Source of the DNA: Candidatus Falkowbacteria bacterium RIFCSPLOWO2_02_FULL_45_15
Lineage (GTDB): Bacteria > Patescibacteriota > Patescibacteriia > Patescibacteriales > XYC2-FULL-47-12
Length of the DNA: 16,690 nt
NCBI GenBank assembly: GCA_001777995.1
Contig: MFFV01000042.1
Coordinates: 5,394-22,083 of the forward strand
Direction: 5' to 3'
Translations under genes and position numbers: made by a program
Shown: positions 6,480-12,713 of the stretch, in pieces
How the letters are laid out: each line of letters opens with the position of its first letter
Numbering within the stretch: position 1 is the stretch's first letter
Notes under the pieces: generated by a model
The model's database searches: none
Told to the model about the DNA's origin: nothing
What the model saw: the letters and a program-made list of their open reading frames with translations, nothing else

Positions 6480-7151
6480 CAGTATCTGCTCTGCTTTCTT
6501 TAAGTCATTTACGTCCGTTACCGGCAGCCAAAAACTGGCTATCACAATTTTAACGTCAAAATCCTGCGCCGCTTGCACGAGCGTTTGCGGCAGGCCCCAT
6601 TCTTCTTTGCCCGGCAGTTTAACCAACTCATAGTTAAAAATTTCCGGCTCCATTACGAAAACGCCGGTATTCATTAGGTGTTCGTGTTCGTGGTTATGTT
6701 CGCCTTCAATAATTTCCTGCAGATGCCCGTCCGAACGAAAAACGATGCGCCCGCCGCGCGCCGGACCGGCGACTTTTTGCGCTAATACCGCCCAGTCATA
6801 CTCTAAACATTTTTCTAAATCTTGGCGTAAATAAATATCGTCCCCCATCAGGCTGATAAACTTTCCTTTAATTTGGCCGCGCGCGAGCCATAGCGCTTTG
6901 CCCGTGCCTGACAACTCTTCTTGCCTGACATAAGTTATTTTTTTTCCTTGATACTCCCTGCCGAAATAATTGATGATCTGATCGCCTAAATAACCGACGA
7001 CCATAATAACTTCGTCAATACTTTCTGGCAGTTGGTCTAATTTATGTTCTAACAAGTTTTTGCCGGCTACTTTTACCATCGGTTTGGGGATATCGTAAGT
7101 CAAAGGCCTCATCCGGACGCCTTTGCCGGCGGCTAAAATTACTGCCTGCAT
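6462..7151 (-). CDS. Sugar-1-phosphate nucleotidyltransferase family protein (NTP_transferase)
   Basis: 229 residues, one Rossmann-like nucleotidyltransferase domain. Signatures: the nucleotide-binding loop LAAGKGVRMRPLT (6-18) with the following KPM, VVGYLGDQI, the GTGKAL substrate loop, the metal-binding MGDD, EGEHNH..., NTGVFVM, and VTDVNDLKKAE near the end. Such enzymes join a nucleoside triphosphate to a sugar 1-phosphate, releasing pyrophosphate, to make activated sugars for surface glycans. There is no left-handed beta-helix acetyltransferase domain, so it is not a full GlmU; exact sugar and nucleotide cannot be told. The last residues (ILKSVKS) and the stop are encoded by the gacttta repeat, so its natural C-terminus may have been trimmed or extended. 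Confidence 0.9.
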   Translation of the reverse strand: MQAVILAAGKGVRMRPLTYDIPKPMVKVAGKNLLEHKLDQLPESIDEVIMVVGYLGDQIINYFGREYQGKKITYVRQEELSGTGKALWLARGQIKGKFISLMGDDIYLRQDLEKCLEYDWAVLAQKVAGPARGGRIVFRSDGHLQEIIEGEHNHEHEHLMNTGVFVMEPEIFNYELVKLPGKEEWGLPQTLVQAAQDFDVKIVIASFWLPVTDVNDLKKAEQILKSVKS

Positions 7152-7159
7152 AAAAATAA

Positions 7160-7230
7160 AGTGATTAGTAAATAGCGAACAGTGAACGGAAGTTAAGATT
7201 TATGCTTTGCTCCTTTTCACTTTTCACTTA
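7160..7230. repeat. Imperfect inverted repeat of agtgaa-type units
   Basis: The left arm around 7175-7192 (gcgaacagtgaacggaag) and the right arm around 7210-7228 (ctccttttcacttttcact) are imperfect reverse complements, about 13 of 17 bases, around an AT-rich centre. The element lies directly upstream of the nucleotidyltransferase ATG. It encodes nothing. Confidence 0.45.
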
Positions 7231-7231
7231 T

Positions 7232-7404
7232 AAAAAACATGATTAAATATTATTTTTTGCTCTTTATTATAAGAGTAGCCAATCTTTTGGTGGAGCTCCC
7301 GCTTACTTTCATCCGCCTGCGTTTACGCTTGTCTGCCTGCGATAGCCGACGCTCGTAATCTTTTATCAAGCTATCATAACTGATGTTTTTGTCAACTGGC
7401 ATAC
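7232..7404. other. Non-coding stretch, no recognised RNA
   Basis: There is no credible reading frame here. On the minus strand a TATAAT at about 7275-7270 could serve as the -10 of the nucleotidyltransferase gene, and a TTGACA lies near 7393 without a well-spaced partner. The middle (about 7293-7355) is markedly more GC-rich, contains the palindrome ggagctcc and short self-complementary patches such as gcgtttacgc, and fits no tRNA or riboswitch I can recognise. Confidence 0.4.
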
Positions 7405-7690
7405 ACCCCCACACCTAATGCTTTAAACTTCCCCGTATTCTTATTTTTAATTGGTTTAAGGCATTAGCTCTTAATTTTAAATTATGTTCGCGTTTTCTTG
7501 CTTCAGACTCAACACTATAAGCTTCATAATATACTAATTTTAAAGGTCTGCGATTTTTAGTTGAAAATACAACACCATTATTGTGTTCTTTAAGTCGTCT
7601 AGTTAAATCTTTAGTAGAGCCTATGTATAAATGATTATCCCGGTCACTCTTTAAGATATATAAATAAAACATAACATTAGGTGTGGGGGT
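7405..7690. mobile_element. GIY-YIG gene enclosed by perfect 16-bp inverted repeats
   Basis: The sequence acccccacacctaatg at 7405-7420 is the exact reverse complement of 7675-7690. The enclosed gene starts 2 bp inside the right repeat and uses a TAG (7415-7417) inside the left repeat, so gene and repeats form one compact 286-bp unit. No target duplication is evident. Movement by the encoded nuclease or by an external transposase is inference. Confidence 0.65.
7415..7672 (-). CDS. GIY-YIG domain endonuclease-like protein (UPF0213 type)
   Basis: 85 residues, the length of single-domain GIY-YIG proteins of the UPF0213/YhbQ-like group. The two signature elements are YLYIL (3-7) and LYIGST (15-20), followed by KDLTRRLKEHNNG (21-33), with the conserved Arg and His, and the catalytic-Glu region SVESEARKREHNLK (53-66). 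The family folds as a small nuclease domain cutting DNA through one metal ion; the cellular job of these single-domain members is not settled. The gene is intact. Its boundary with flanking 16-bp inverted repeats suggests it travels as a unit. A TATAGT on the minus strand (7715-7710) could be its -10, overlapping the promoter of the divergent operon. Confidence 0.92.
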   Translation of the reverse strand: MFYLYILKSDRDNHLYIGSTKDLTRRLKEHNNGVVFSTKNRRPLKLVYYEAYSVESEARKREHNLKLRANALNQLKIRIRGSLKH

Positions 7691-7697
7691 AAATTTG

Positions 7698-7715
7698 TGC
7701 TACAATAACTATACT
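7698..7715 (+). promoter_or_regulatory. Probable promoter of the DUF4258-DUF2283-DUF192 operon
   Basis: TGcTACAAT at 7698-7706 is an extended -10 with five of six consensus bases; TATACT at 7710-7715 is an alternative. The -35 position would fall in the right inverted repeat of the GIY-YIG unit, and no good -35 is seen. The ATG follows at 7730. Confidence 0.45.
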
Positions 7716-7729
7716 TTACCACATTTTTT

Positions 7730-7957
7730 ATGGTTAGCCAAAATATATATTTTACCAAATACAGTAACGACAAATTTGAAATACTCAATAAGTATAAAGT
7801 TTTTATTACCAAAGAACAGGTAGAGGAGGCGCTGCGTTTGCCCGACGCCGCGGTCAAAAAGAGTAAATATTTTTATTATCGCCGAGACGGGCTGACCGTG
7901 GTAGTAAAAAAAGAAGGCCGAACGAGTAAAATCGTCACCTTTTACCCAACGAAATAA
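7730..7957 (+). CDS. DUF4258-like small protein, putative toxin
   Basis: 75 residues. The layout YKVFITKEQVEEALRLPD followed by YFYYRRDGLTVVVKKEGRTSKIVTFYPTK is that of DUF4258/RelE-like small proteins: a helix with 'I(T/S)xEqVeeaL..P', then a beta hairpin ending in 'vvT.YP.K'. It is the first gene of a plus-strand trio, 10 bp ahead of a DUF2283 gene. DUF4258 and DUF2283 genes are often paired and have been proposed to act as toxin and antitoxin; neither role is shown here. The start is the first ATG after the promoter. Confidence 0.72.
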   Translation: MVSQNIYFTKYSNDKFEILNKYKVFITKEQVEEALRLPDAAVKKSKYFYYRRDGLTVVVKKEGRTSKIVTFYPTK

Positions 7958-7967
7958 TTTTATAAAT

Positions 7968-8177
7968 ATGCGCTACGATCCTGAATCAAACATCGTCTCC
8001 CTGGGAATTGCCGCCGGCACCATTGACCACGTGATTGAGCTGGGCAATTTTTTAATCCATGTGAATAAAAATAAAACGCCGCTCTTGGTAGAAATTTTGG
8101 ACGGCGGTAAATTAATCAGCCAGTTTAGCGGCGATAAAAAAAAATTAATGGAACTGACTGTCGCCGCCGACAGTTAA
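7968..8177 (+). CDS. DUF2283 family protein, putative antitoxin partner
   Basis: 69 residues. The opening MRYDPESNIVSLGI matches the DUF2283 pattern (xYDpeaDvlyi), followed by DHVIELGNFLIHVNKNKTPLLVEILDGGKLI, which corresponds to the family's 'g.ilhyd..g.lvgiEIldas' core. The tail is short and charged. It lies 10 bp after the DUF4258-like gene and 18 bp before the lipoprotein gene, so all three are probably co-transcribed. Function unknown; antitoxin is inference from the pairing. Confidence 0.78.
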   Translation: MRYDPESNIVSLGIAAGTIDHVIELGNFLIHVNKNKTPLLVEILDGGKLISQFSGDKKKLMELTVAADS

Positions 8178-8195
8178 ACGCCGGCAACTACCGCC

Positions 8196-8639
8196 ATGAA
8201 ATTAATAATTTTATTGCCGCTCACGCTTAGTCTGATGACGGCTGGCTGCGGTAACATTATCAGCCAAAATAAAAATCCGAGCGTCTGCTGGGCTGACTCC
8301 TGTTTTCAGGTTGAGTTGGCGCGCAATGCGGAAGAACGGGCTCAAGGCTTAATGAACCGCCCGCGATTAGACCAAGACGCCGGCATGCTGTTTATTTTTC
8401 CGCAAAAAAAATTTTACAGCTTTTGGATGAAAAATACTTTAATCCCCTTAGACATCGTCTGGCTGGATGAAAATAAAAGAGTGGTTGATGTCAGCCGCCA
8501 AGCCCAACCCTGCCGGCAAGACCCCTGCCCCCTTATCACCTCCCGGCAGCCGGCTCAATTTGTTTTGGAAATAAACGCGGGGCTCGCGGATAAAAATGGC
8601 TTGAAAGTCGGCGACCTTTTGTCCTGGTCGCTGAATTAA
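8196..8639 (+). CDS. DUF192 family lipoprotein
   Basis: 147 residues. The N-terminus is a signal peptide (MKLIILLPLTLSLM) ending in TAGC, an acceptable though not ideal lipobox, so Cys18 is probably lipidated and the protein is anchored to the outer face of the membrane. The rest is one DUF192 domain: FQVELARNAEERAQGLMNRPRLDQDAGMLFIF, then FWMKNTLIPLDIVWLDENKRVVDV and VLEINAGLADKNGLKVGD. These are the family's hallmark segments. Cys30, Cys35, Cys109 and Cys114 (CRQDPC) may form disulfides. The function of DUF192 proteins is not established. It ends just before a strong terminator. Confidence 0.93.
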   Translation: MKLIILLPLTLSLMTAGCGNIISQNKNPSVCWADSCFQVELARNAEERAQGLMNRPRLDQDAGMLFIFPQKKFYSFWMKNTLIPLDIVWLDENKRVVDVSRQAQPCRQDPCPLITSRQPAQFVLEINAGLADKNGLKVGDLLSWSLN

Positions 8640-8647
8640 ATTTCTCT

Positions 8648-8684
8648 AAAAAAAAGAAGCTGCTGATTAGTGGGCTTCTTTTTT
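8648..8684. terminator. Bidirectional intrinsic terminator between DUF192 gene and rpoC
   Basis: The stem is aaaaaagaagc (8650-8660) paired with gcttctttttt (8674-8684), loop tgctgattagtgg. A T tract follows in both directions (plus 8679-8684, minus from the A run 8648-8655), so it can end transcripts of the plus-strand operon and of rpoBC. Confidence 0.85.
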
Positions 8685-8686
8685 AT

Positions 8687-8727
8687 CCAGACACCTTCCA
8701 GAGTTACCCTGCGGTGAAGGTGTTTGG
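8687..8727. repeat. 12-bp stem hairpin at the rpoC 3' end
   Basis: The arms ccagacaccttc (8687-8698) and gaaggtgtttgg (8716-8727) pair with one G-T or A-C position, around a 17-base loop. No T tract of its own. In the rpoC transcript it lies just ahead of the terminator, so it may protect the mRNA 3' end or be a dispersed palindrome. Confidence 0.7.
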
Positions 8728-8744
8728 ATTTATTGATATAAATT

Positions 8745-11700
8745 TTATTTTTCTGCCTGCCGGCGGTCTCTTTCTTCTTGCCTGTTATACGCCCGAAAGC
8801 CGGTGCCGGCTGGAATTAAGCGGCCAATGATGACATTTTCTTTTAATCCTTCCAAACGGTCAACCTTACCGGTCACCGCCGCCTCAATCAGCACGCGGGC
8901 CGTTTCCTGAAAAGAAGCGGCCGACAGGAAGCTATCGGTAGTGAGCGAAGCTTTAGTCATGCCTAGTAAAAGTTGTTCGCCGCTCGCGGGCTTAGCTTTG
9001 CGCGTCTTCGCCTCGCGGTTAGCTTTTTCAAATACCGCTTTTTCTATCACCTCGCCCGGCAAAAGGTCGGTGTCGCCACCGTCTTTGATTAAAACCCGGG
9101 AAAACAGCTGCCGCACGATCACTTCAATATGCTTATCATTTAAAGGCTGCCCTTGGGAGGAGTAAACGTACTGGATGTCGTGAATGATGTACCGCTGGGT
9201 GGCGAGCCCCCCGCAGAGGGCATAATATTGCTGTAAGTCTAAACTCCCCTCCGTTAATTGCGTTCCTTTGGCGATGCGCTGGCCTTCGCTAACCCAAATG
9301 GCATACCCCTTAGGGATAATAAATTCCTTTACTTTGTCAGCGGTAAAGCTGACTTTGACGTATTTATCATTGATTTTGGCCTCGCCGGCGTTTTTAGCTT
9401 TGATTGCCGCCTCCCCCATGGAAAACAGAGTTTGCCCGCGCTTAATTTGCTCGCCGTCTTTTACTAAAATAATCGGCTTTAATTTCTTTTTAGTGGGCTT
9501 ATCTTTAGCGGGCTCGTTGCCTTTAGCGGACTGGCCGGTTAAAATGTCTCTAGCAATCTCCGCAAAATAATATTTATCGCTGTCTACTCCTTGATAGGTA
9601 ACTTTAATGACTTTGGCGTTGATGTCTTGAGTAATGACTTTGCCTTGCTCATCGGCGATGGTCCGCTCCATGGATTCTATTTTTACCGCTCCCTCTACGT
9701 CGGACACGAAAGCGCGCCGTTTGGGCGGCCGAGCTTCAAAAATTTCTTCCACGCGCGGCAAACCTTGAGTGATGTCCTCGCCCGCTACGCCGCCGGTATG
9801 GAAAGTCCTCATCGTCAGCTGCGTGCCCGGTTCGCCGATGGATTGCGCCGCAATGATGCCGACGGCGATTCCTAAACGCACCGGTTTGTTGTAGCTTAAG
9901 TCATAGCCATAGCAAGTAGCGCAAATTCCTTTCTCGCATTGGCAGTTTAGAGGGCTGCGCACGGCGGCCTGCTCTATAATTTCTTTTTCTAACTTTTGCG
10001 CCATTTCATCGGTCAACAATTCGCCTGCCTTGGCTAATGCTTTGCCTCGGCTGTTCAGTAAATCCGCCGCTAAGTAACGGCCGATAATGCGCTTCAGCAA
10101 GGTAGTGCCTAATTCCGCGCTTTCTGCTTGGGTAATGACAAAGCCCGCTTGTGAGCCGCAATCTTGCTCGGTAATAACCACGTCTTGAGCGACGTCAATC
10201 AAGCGGCGGGTGAGATAGCCGGCGTTAGCCGTGCGCAAGGCGGTGTCCGACAAACCTTTGCGGGCGCCGTGGGTAGCGATAAAATATTCTAAAACGTCAA
10301 ATCCTTTCTTAAAGTTGCCTTTTACCGGCAACTCAATAATGGCGCCGGAAGGAGATGTTACCAGCCCTTTCATGCCCACCAGCTGCGTCAGCTGCGCCCA
10401 GGAACCGCGCGCCCCCGACTGAATCATGGAATAGATCGAGCCATGCCGATCGATTTTATTTTTGATGACGTCCGATATTTTATCTTTGGTTTCCGTCCAA
10501 AGCTGGATGATTTTCGCGTACCGCTCGCTTTTAGTCAACAGCCCTTCTTCGTACTGCTCCTGGACGGCGTCTACTTTTTTATCCGACTCCTCAATCGCTT
10601 TATCGCGCTCGGTCGTATCGGGCAAATCCTCCATTCCCCAAGACAGGCCGCTTTTGGTAATAAAATCTAACGTCAAATCTTTTAATTCGTCTAACAACTG
10701 CACCGTCCGGTCTTCGTCATAAACATACAAGCAATCTTTAATTATCTGATTTAAATTTTTCTTCGCAACGACGTCGTTGATAAATCTTAACTTATCGGGC
10801 AACACGCTATTAAAAACGATGCGACCGACGGTGGTGGTCAAAATTTCTACTTTGCGGCTGCCGATTTTTATCCTGGTTTTTATCGGCGCTTGCAGGGTAA
10901 CGGCGCCGACTTCATAAGCTAATAACGCCTCTTCTTCGTCGGCAAATAGCGGCAGTTTGTCTGTCTGCAGACGCTCATCTAAATCAGTCAGGTAGTAAGA
11001 GCCCCAAACGATGTCCTGGGAAGGGGTAACAATGGGGCTGCCGGTAGCTGGCTTTAGCAGATTATGGCTTGCAAGCATAAGATCGCGGGATTCGGCAACC
11101 GCCTCTTTGGTCAAGGGCACATGCACCGCCATTTGGTCGCCGTCAAAGTCGGCGTTAAAGGCGGTGCAAACCAGCGGGTGGATTTGAATGGCCTTGCCTT
11201 CTATTAAAATCGGCTTGAACGACTGGATGCCTAAGCGGTGTAAAGTCGGCGCCCGATTTAAAAACACGTAAGCGTCTTGGATAATTTTTTCCAAAATGTC
11301 CCAAACATCGTCCGAGCCGGCTTCAATGTAACGGGAAGCGCTCCGAACGTTGTGCACGATTTCCTGCTTGATTAATTTGCTGATGATAAACGGCTTGAAC
11401 AACTCCAGCGCCATTTTTTTCGGCAAACCGCACTGGTAAAGTTTCAGGCGGGGGTTGATTACAATCACCGAACGGCCGGAATAATCAACGCGCTTGCCGA
11501 GCAAATTCTGCCGGAAGCGCCCTTGCTTTCCCTTTAAAATGTCCGCGAGGGATTTAAGCATCCGCTTTTGTCCGGTGGAAGCGGTTACGGTTTTGCCGTG
11601 GCGGGCGGAATTATCAATTAAAGCGTCCACCGCCTCCTGCAGCATCCGCTTTTCATTGCGGCAGATAACTTCCGGCGCGTTCAAATCCATCAATTGCTTG

Positions 11701-12713
11701 AGCCGATTGTTTCTGCCGATAACCCGGCGGTACAAATCGTTTAAATCCGAAGTGGCGAACCGTCCGCCATCCAGCGGCACCATCGGCCGTAAGTCAGGCG
11801 GAATAACCGGGATAGTCGTTAATACCATCCATTCCGGCCGCAAATCGTTAACTAACAGACTTTTCAATATCTTTAAACGTCGGAGCAACTTATCGCGCTT
11901 AGAATCAATGATGGTTTCCAGTTCGCGCTCTAATTCTTTAATGGTTTTTTTTAAATCAAGGCGCTGCATTAATTTTAAAATCGCCTCCGCGCCGATGCCC
12001 GCCTCAAAAATATGGCCATATTTAAGGGCTAAATTCTGATAAGTATGCTCGGAAATAACCGCCAACGATTTGATTTCTTTTATTTCTTCTTGCGCGATTT
12101 TAAAAGCTTGTTCCAGTTTTTCTTCTTTTTCCGCCCGAATTTTTTCTAATTGGCCTGACTCCTCTGCTTGACGCTCCTGATTTTGCAGGGCGGATTTTTT
12201 ATTTTTAAATTCAGCTTCAATTTGTTTTTGTTTGCTTTTGTACTCCTGTTTTATCTGCTCGAGCGTCGCTTGTTTCAATTCCATATCCACGTCAGTGATG
12301 ATGAAGCTGGCGAAATAAACCACCTTTTCTAAAGCCGTTGAAGGCAAATCCAATATTAACCCGATTTTCGAGGAGATGCCTCGCAAAAACCAAATATGCG
12401 TTACCGGCGCCTGCAATTTAATGTGCCCCATCCGTTCGCGCCGCACCACGCTGCGAGTCACTTCCACTCCGCATTTGTCGCAAATTATCCCTTTGTAACG
12501 AATTTTTTTGTATTTGCCGCAATAGCATTCCCAATCTTTAGACGGGCCAAAAATCCGTTCGCAGAATAATCCGTCTTTTTCCGGTTTTTGCGTCCGATAG
12601 TTAACTGTTTCCGGTTTCGTTACCTCTCCGTGCGACCATCCTAAAATCACTTCCGGCGAAGCGAGCCGGAGTTTAATGGCGTCAAAGTCGGTTGTTTTTA
12701 GAGGATTAAGCAT
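8745..12713 (-). CDS. rpoC: DNA-directed RNA polymerase subunit beta'
   Basis: 1322 residues, full length. In order: N-terminal zinc ribbon C63-x-C65...C78-x2-C81, a strongly charged coiled coil at about 144-215 (Lys/Glu/Gln-rich, probably a lineage-specific insertion), the clamp helices, lid and rudder region, the catalytic NADFDGDQM at 520-528 whose three Asp residues (522, 524, 526) hold the active-site magnesium, the second zinc site C852/C924/C931/C934, and the bridge helix and trigger loop around 948-975 (GIAVGIIAAQSIGEPGTQLTM, TFHTGG). The C-terminus ends in the usual basic tail. It forms the core enzyme with the beta, alpha and omega subunits. Its ATG overlaps the last 8 bases of rpoB, favouring translational coupling. 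A hairpin and terminator follow the stop. Confidence 0.99.
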   Translation of the reverse strand: MLNPLKTTDFDAIKLRLASPEVILGWSHGEVTKPETVNYRTQKPEKDGLFCERIFGPSKDWECYCGKYKKIRYKGIICDKCGVEVTRSVVRRERMGHIKLQAPVTHIWFLRGISSKIGLILDLPSTALEKVVYFASFIITDVDMELKQATLEQIKQEYKSKQKQIEAEFKNKKSALQNQERQAEESGQLEKIRAEKEEKLEQAFKIAQEEIKEIKSLAVISEHTYQNLALKYGHIFEAGIGAEAILKLMQRLDLKKTIKELERELETIIDSKRDKLLRRLKILKSLLVNDLRPEWMVLTTIPVIPPDLRPMVPLDGGRFATSDLNDLYRRVIGRNNRLKQLMDLNAPEVICRNEKRMLQEAVDALIDNSARHGKTVTASTGQKRMLKSLADILKGKQGRFRQNLLGKRVDYSGRSVIVINPRLKLYQCGLPKKMALELFKPFIISKLIKQEIVHNVRSASRYIEAGSDDVWDILEKIIQDAYVFLNRAPTLHRLGIQSFKPILIEGKAIQIHPLVCTAFNADFDGDQMAVHVPLTKEAVAESRDLMLASHNLLKPATGSPIVTPSQDIVWGSYYLTDLDERLQTDKLPLFADEEEALLAYEVGAVTLQAPIKTRIKIGSRKVEILTTTVGRIVFNSVLPDKLRFINDVVAKKNLNQIIKDCLYVYDEDRTVQLLDELKDLTLDFITKSGLSWGMEDLPDTTERDKAIEESDKKVDAVQEQYEEGLLTKSERYAKIIQLWTETKDKISDVIKNKIDRHGSIYSMIQSGARGSWAQLTQLVGMKGLVTSPSGAIIELPVKGNFKKGFDVLEYFIATHGARKGLSDTALRTANAGYLTRRLIDVAQDVVITEQDCGSQAGFVITQAESAELGTTLLKRIIGRYLAADLLNSRGKALAKAGELLTDEMAQKLEKEIIEQAAVRSPLNCQCEKGICATCYGYDLSYNKPVRLGIAVGIIAAQSIGEPGTQLTMRTFHTGGVAGEDITQGLPRVEEIFEARPPKRRAFVSDVEGAVKIESMERTIADEQGKVITQDINAKVIKVTYQGVDSDKYYFAEIARDILTGQSAKGNEPAKDKPTKKKLKPIILVKDGEQIKRGQTLFSMGEAAIKAKNAGEAKINDKYVKVSFTADKVKEFIIPKGYAIWVSEGQRIAKGTQLTEGSLDLQQYYALCGGLATQRYIIHDIQYVYSSQGQPLNDKHIEVIVRQLFSRVLIKDGGDTDLLPGEVIEKAVFEKANREAKTRKAKPASGEQLLLGMTKASLTTDSFLSAASFQETARVLIEAAVTGKVDRLEGLKENVIIGRLIPAGTGFRAYNRQEERDRRQAEK

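Noticed and set aside
7293..7355. tRNA or riboswitch in the GC-rich patch
   Set aside because: No T-loop GTTCRA motif, no acceptor pairing and no known riboswitch core could be found by eye.
7651..7857. 68-codon minus-strand open frame overlapping the DUF4258 gene and the GIY-YIG start
   Set aside because: It crosses the 16-bp repeat and lies antisense to a better-supported gene; no family pattern.
11494..12039. 181-codon plus-strand open frame opposite rpoC
   Set aside because: Fully antisense to conserved beta' sequence; Ser/Arg-rich with no recognisable domain.
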